NCBI GenBank assembly: GCA_963812255.1
Contig: CAWEUM010000003.1
Span: forward strand, 930,001 to 994,000
DNA: 64,000 bases
Source of the DNA: DATJGR01 sp963812255
GTDB lineage: Bacteria; Pseudomonadota; Gammaproteobacteria; Pseudomonadales; Azotimanducaceae
Direction of reading: 5' to 3'
Shown here: positions 61,196 through 64,000 of the stretch, piece after piece
Position numbering within the stretch: the first letter of the stretch is position 1
Layout of the letters: each line of letters opens with the position of its first letter
Translations under genes and position numbers: made by a program
The notes under the pieces: generated by a model
Database searches by the model: none
What the model saw: only the letters and a program-made list of their open reading frames with translations
What the model was told of the DNA's origin: nothing

Positions 61196-62167
61196 TTATC
61201 GACCGTTCAGACGCGCCACCACCGGCGCAAACGCGGCCATCGCGTCTTCCGGAATCGTCACGTACGAGATGCCATACTCCGCGCGACGCCGTTGCAATTC
61301 TTCGACCACCGTCTCGACGCCTCCGAACAACGCGTGCGGGTGCGTCAGCATATCTGCTTCCGAGAAGCCGAAATTCTTCGCGAACATCGCCACCATCGGC
61401 TTCGCATCGTCGGTAACGAACGTGAAATAGGCACCGATTTCGATCTCGATCGAAGCGAGCCGCGCGCCGGCGCCGGCATGTACCCAGCCGATCTTCTTCG
61501 CTGTCTCCGCGGCTGATGACGATTGCACACCATCGGGGCCGATGATCCCGGCCCGATTGTTGAAATTCAGACTGACAATATCCGCCTCACGACCTGCAAT
61601 GCGCAGAATCCGCGGACTGCCGCCGCCAATCATCAGCGGCGGATGCGGACGCGACACCGGTTTCGGCAAGCCTTCGAAATCACGCCATCGAATCGTGTCG
61701 TTGGCCACGTGCACGACCCCATCGGCCGCGTACGCGCGCACGCCGGCGATGACGTCCTCGAGGCGACTGATGCGCACGCCTGGCGGATCGAATTCGATCC
61801 CGGTTGCGTGGTATTCCTCCTCCAGCCAGCCCGCACCGAGGCCGAGTTCGAGCCGCCCGTCGGACAACAGATCGAGCGTCATCGCTTCTTTGATCAGCAC
61901 CACCGGCAGGCGATAATCGATGCAGAACACGCGACAACCAATCTTCAGCGTCTTCGTCACCGCGGCCGCATGGGCCATCGCCGGCACTGCGGCGAGGTTC
62001 TGCACCGGATGGTTAGTCTTCGCGAGCGCCGGTCCCGGACCCAGCAGATGGTCGGCCAGATGCAGGGTCGAGTAGCCGAGCGATTCGACTTTTCGTGCCG
62101 TCTCGGTCCACGCCGAACCCGACACAGAGTTGAACGACTGAACGCCGAAGCGAAACGGCTGTGCCAT
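61196..62167 (-). CDS. LLM-class F420-dependent-type oxidoreductase
   Basis: I start at the Met at 62167 ('MAQPFRFGVQ'); the frame runs to 62203. The 323-residue luciferase-like protein has 'ARKVESLGYSTLHLADHLLG', 'LSDGRLELGLGAGWLEEEYH', 'PPLMIGGGSPRILRIAGREA' and 'YGISYVTIPEDAM'. It resembles the F420-type family best known in actinobacteria but also present in some proteobacteria. The third LLM enzyme in the window; cofactor unknown. Divergent from the methyltransferase gene. Confidence 0.9.
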   Translation of the reverse strand: MAQPFRFGVQSFNSVSGSAWTETARKVESLGYSTLHLADHLLGPGPALAKTNHPVQNLAAVPAMAHAAAVTKTLKIGCRVFCIDYRLPVVLIKEAMTLDLLSDGRLELGLGAGWLEEEYHATGIEFDPPGVRISRLEDVIAGVRAYAADGVVHVANDTIRWRDFEGLPKPVSRPHPPLMIGGGSPRILRIAGREADIVSLNFNNRAGIIGPDGVQSSSAAETAKKIGWVHAGAGARLASIEIEIGAYFTFVTDDAKPMVAMFAKNFGFSEADMLTHPHALFGGVETVVEELQRRRAEYGISYVTIPEDAMAAFAPVVARLNGR

Positions 62168-62281
62168 GGTGTTACCCGATTGTCGCTGGAAGAATTCGAG
62201 CACACATTACAGATGCGGCAAATTACAGACAAGTCTGACGGTTTTGACCATGTTGCCGCGCTCACCCCATCGAGGACCCGT

Positions 62282-62872
62282 GTGATTTCAGAGCAACGTT
62301 TCGACGCACGCTACTACGAACGCTTCTACCGCAATCCGCACACGCGCGCGACGACGCCCCAGGCGGTCAAACGCCAGGCATCGTTCGTCGCCGCCTATCT
62401 GCGGCATCTCGAGCTACCCGTTCGTTCAGTGCTCGACATCGGTTGCGGTCTCGGCTGGATGTTGCGCGCGCTCGCCAACGAATACCCCAAGGCGCGCTGC
62501 AGCGGCGTCGAATACAGTGGCCATCTGTGCCGCAAGCACGGCTGGACGCAAGCCTCGGTGACCGACTTCGCCGCGCGCACCCCTTACGATCTCGTCGTCT
62601 GCCACGACGTGCTACCGTCGCTGGACGACAAACAGTGCCGTGCGGCGATCGCTAATCTCGCCAAGCTGTGTCGCGGCGCGTTGTACCTGGGCGTGCTGAC
62701 GGCGGAGGACTGGGCGCATTGCGATCGAACGCGCACCGATTCGGATGTGCATCTGCGCAGCGCCAAATGGTACGCCCGCCAGCTCGCCAAGCATTTTCAG
62801 AGCGTAGGCGGTGGCGTATTCATCAAGAAGCCGCTCGCGGTGACACTGTGGTCACTGGAAACAATCGGCTGA
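62282..62872 (+). CDS. SAM-dependent methyltransferase
   Basis: From GTG at 62282 (GAGGA just upstream) a 196-residue class I methyltransferase-like protein: 'FDARYYERFYRNPHTRATT', SAM motif I 'VLDIGCGLGWMLRALA', an acidic residue in 'CSGVEYSG', and 'YDLVVCHDVLPSLDD' for motif IV. Motif I is complete. The substrate is unknown. The downstream exported protease-like gene overlaps its end by about 25 bases if started at 62848, suggesting cotranscription. Confidence 0.85.
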   Translation: MISEQRFDARYYERFYRNPHTRATTPQAVKRQASFVAAYLRHLELPVRSVLDIGCGLGWMLRALANEYPKARCSGVEYSGHLCRKHGWTQASVTDFAARTPYDLVVCHDVLPSLDDKQCRAAIANLAKLCRGALYLGVLTAEDWAHCDRTRTDSDVHLRSAKWYARQLAKHFQSVGGGVFIKKPLAVTLWSLETIG

Positions 62873-63789
62873 TAGCGCGTGTGTCGGCGTTCGCGCTGGC
62901 CATGTTGCTGTACGCAGCCCTCTGCGATGCGAACGACGACGTCGTACACCTGGCCGGCGCCACGATCACGATTCGCGCGGACGGTGACGCCCCCAATCTC
63001 CCACCGCAGCAGATCAATCGCTGGATCGAACGCGCCGTCGTCACCGTAGCGGACTACTACGGACGCTTTCCGGTAGATCTGTTGGACGTACGCGTGTCGT
63101 TCGCCTCACAACGCGCCGTTGCACACGCGACGACCTACGGCTTGCGGGACGACGGCCCGTTGATCCGCGCCACGGTCAATCAAGCGGCGGTGGTCGACGA
63201 TCTCGATCAGGACTGGGTGATGACACACGAGATGGTGCATCTCGCGCTACCGAACGTGCCGCGCCGCAGCCACTGGCTCGAAGAGGGCATCGCGACGTAT
63301 GTGGAACCGATTGCGCGTGCGGGGCGGGGTGACCTGTCTCCCGAACGGGTCTGGGGTGACATGGTCGCGGGCCTGCCGAACGGACTGCCGCAAGTTCGCG
63401 ACCGCGGCCTCGACAACACGCCGACGTGGGGCCGCATCTATTGGGGCGGCGCCCTGTTTTGTCTGTTGGCGGACATCGACATCCGTCGCCGCACCGACAA
63501 TCGCCAGGGTTTGCGCGACGCATTGCGCGGTGTTCTCGCCGCCGGTGGCAACATCCGCGTGGAGTGGTCGACCGAACGCGTGCTCGCCACTGCCGATCGG
63601 GCGGTTGGCGTACCTGCGATGATGGAGCTGTATCGACGCATGAAGGATGGTCCCGCGCCGGTCGATCTCGACGATTTGTGGCGCAACCTCGGCGTGATTC
63701 GGACCAGCGACGGCGTTCGGTTCAACGACGCCGCGCCACTCGCGGCGATCCGCCGCGCCATTACCACACCGTCAGTCGGTGGCCAGTAA
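62848..63789 (+). CDS. Exported gluzincin-type metallopeptidase-like protein
   Basis: A 313-residue protein from GTG at 62848, which supplies Arg residues before the hydrophobic signal segment (about 12-26); a GTG at 62881 would leave none. The zinc site is H-E-x-x-H 'THEMVHLAL' (His127, Glu128, His131) with the third ligand Glu in 'HWLEEGIATY', 14-15 residues later. This is the gluzincin arrangement. A C-terminal helical part resembles the end of basic-secretory or M1-like peptidases. Probably periplasmic. Substrate unknown. Confidence 0.82.
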   Translation: MVTGNNRLIARVSAFALAMLLYAALCDANDDVVHLAGATITIRADGDAPNLPPQQINRWIERAVVTVADYYGRFPVDLLDVRVSFASQRAVAHATTYGLRDDGPLIRATVNQAAVVDDLDQDWVMTHEMVHLALPNVPRRSHWLEEGIATYVEPIARAGRGDLSPERVWGDMVAGLPNGLPQVRDRGLDNTPTWGRIYWGGALFCLLADIDIRRRTDNRQGLRDALRGVLAAGGNIRVEWSTERVLATADRAVGVPAMMELYRRMKDGPAPVDLDDLWRNLGVIRTSDGVRFNDAAPLAAIRRAITTPSVGGQ

Positions 63790-63838
63790 TCGGCCTGATC
63801 GGGTAGTCTGTAACCTCACAACGCCACGGCCGAATCCG

Positions 63839-64000
63839 ATGCCCGAACGCCGCGTCTATCAGAACCACCATCTCGATTCGACGCGCTGGGATTATTTCGC
63901 GCGCCGGCCGGGCGACATTGTGATTTCGACATCCTACAAGGCCGGCACCACCTGGATGCAGGCGATCGTCGGGCAACTTCTGTATCCGAACGGCGAAGTC
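63839..64000 (+). CDS. Sulfotransferase, N-terminal part (cut by window end)
   Basis: Only the first 54 codons are visible. 'GDIVISTSYKAGTTWMQAIV' contains the 5'-phosphosulfate-binding loop T-S-Y-K-A-G-T-T-W of cytosolic-type sulfotransferases, which transfer sulfate from PAPS to alcohols or amines. The frame is open at the window edge. Start ATG at 63839 follows a short gap after the peptidase gene. Confidence 0.88.
   Translation, partial: MPERRVYQNHHLDSTRWDYFARRPGDIVISTSYKAGTTWMQAIVGQLLYPNGEV

Noticed and set aside
1..64000. CRISPR array
   Set aside because: No regularly spaced 24-40 bp repeats were seen; the tandem repeats at 781 and 22367 have no spacers.

Overview
The window reads as chromosomal DNA from a free-living, metabolically versatile bacterium, most likely a high-GC gammaproteobacterium. 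By eye GC is about 60 percent, falling in parts of 38-47 kb and 52-55 kb. Supporting clues are the encoded-CCA tRNA-Gly(CCC), very similar to E. coli glyU, and proteobacterial-type folK, Do-family protease, split pntAA, dapD and msrC. The repertoire (CoA transferase, form II CO-dehydrogenase-like molybdoenzyme, three luciferase-like oxidoreductases, SDRs, MaoC hydratases, amidase, sulfatase, sulfotransferase) suggests an oligotroph degrading varied organic carbon. Species identity cannot be read from the sequence.

Layout. 0-9 kb: fused class III CoA transferase, secreted S1/P1-like protein, folK, zinc alcohol dehydrogenase, VOC protein, Do-family protease, MFS carrier, tRNA-Gly and a decayed AhpD-like gene. 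9-13 kb: SDR plus serine hydrolase, kinase-fold phosphotransferase, MBL hydrolase. 13-21 kb: minus-strand cluster MFS - coxG - coxS - coxL - coxM - quinone oxidoreductase, followed by a hairpin and an EamA carrier. 21-30 kb: SDR, alpha/beta hydrolase, sulfatase, PhzF, lone pntAA, then a plus-strand run of hotdog dehydratase, formyltransferase, LLM oxidoreductase and GNAT.

30.5-47.4 kb looks like a foreign insert. The last 139 bases of the GNAT gene and its immediate flank (30351-30489) recur at 47378-47516 with three mismatches, directly abutting msrC. This is the pattern expected if an element entered the 3' end of the GNAT gene where it originally met msrC tail to tail. The interval holds secreted and envelope proteins (OmpA, a glycine-rich protein, a lipoprotein), a GST, several acetyltransferases, transporters, a tRNA-Phe-like 3' half, a two-copy repeat, broken copies of dapD, trpS and GNAT genes, and a protein joining an integrase-like N-terminus to a ClpX-type zinc finger.

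47.5-64 kb: msrC, an LLM enzyme and a HisN-like phosphatase (minus strand); a tightly overlapping ridA - haem N-demethylase-like - PLP deaminase/desulfhydrase operon; a two-gene signalling unit pairing a six-helix class III nucleotide cyclase with a PilZ-acyltransferase fusion; a MaoC hydratase; amidase plus FAD-linked dehydrogenase; an exported M14-type hydrolase; a third LLM enzyme; a methyltransferase and an exported gluzincin; and the start of a sulfotransferase cut by the window edge.

The two strongest candidates for undescribed biology are the cyclase/PilZ-acyltransferase pair (52.4-55.3 kb) and the repeat-flanked island with its integrase-like/ClpX-zinc-finger protein. No CRISPR array, rRNA or complete insertion sequence was seen.
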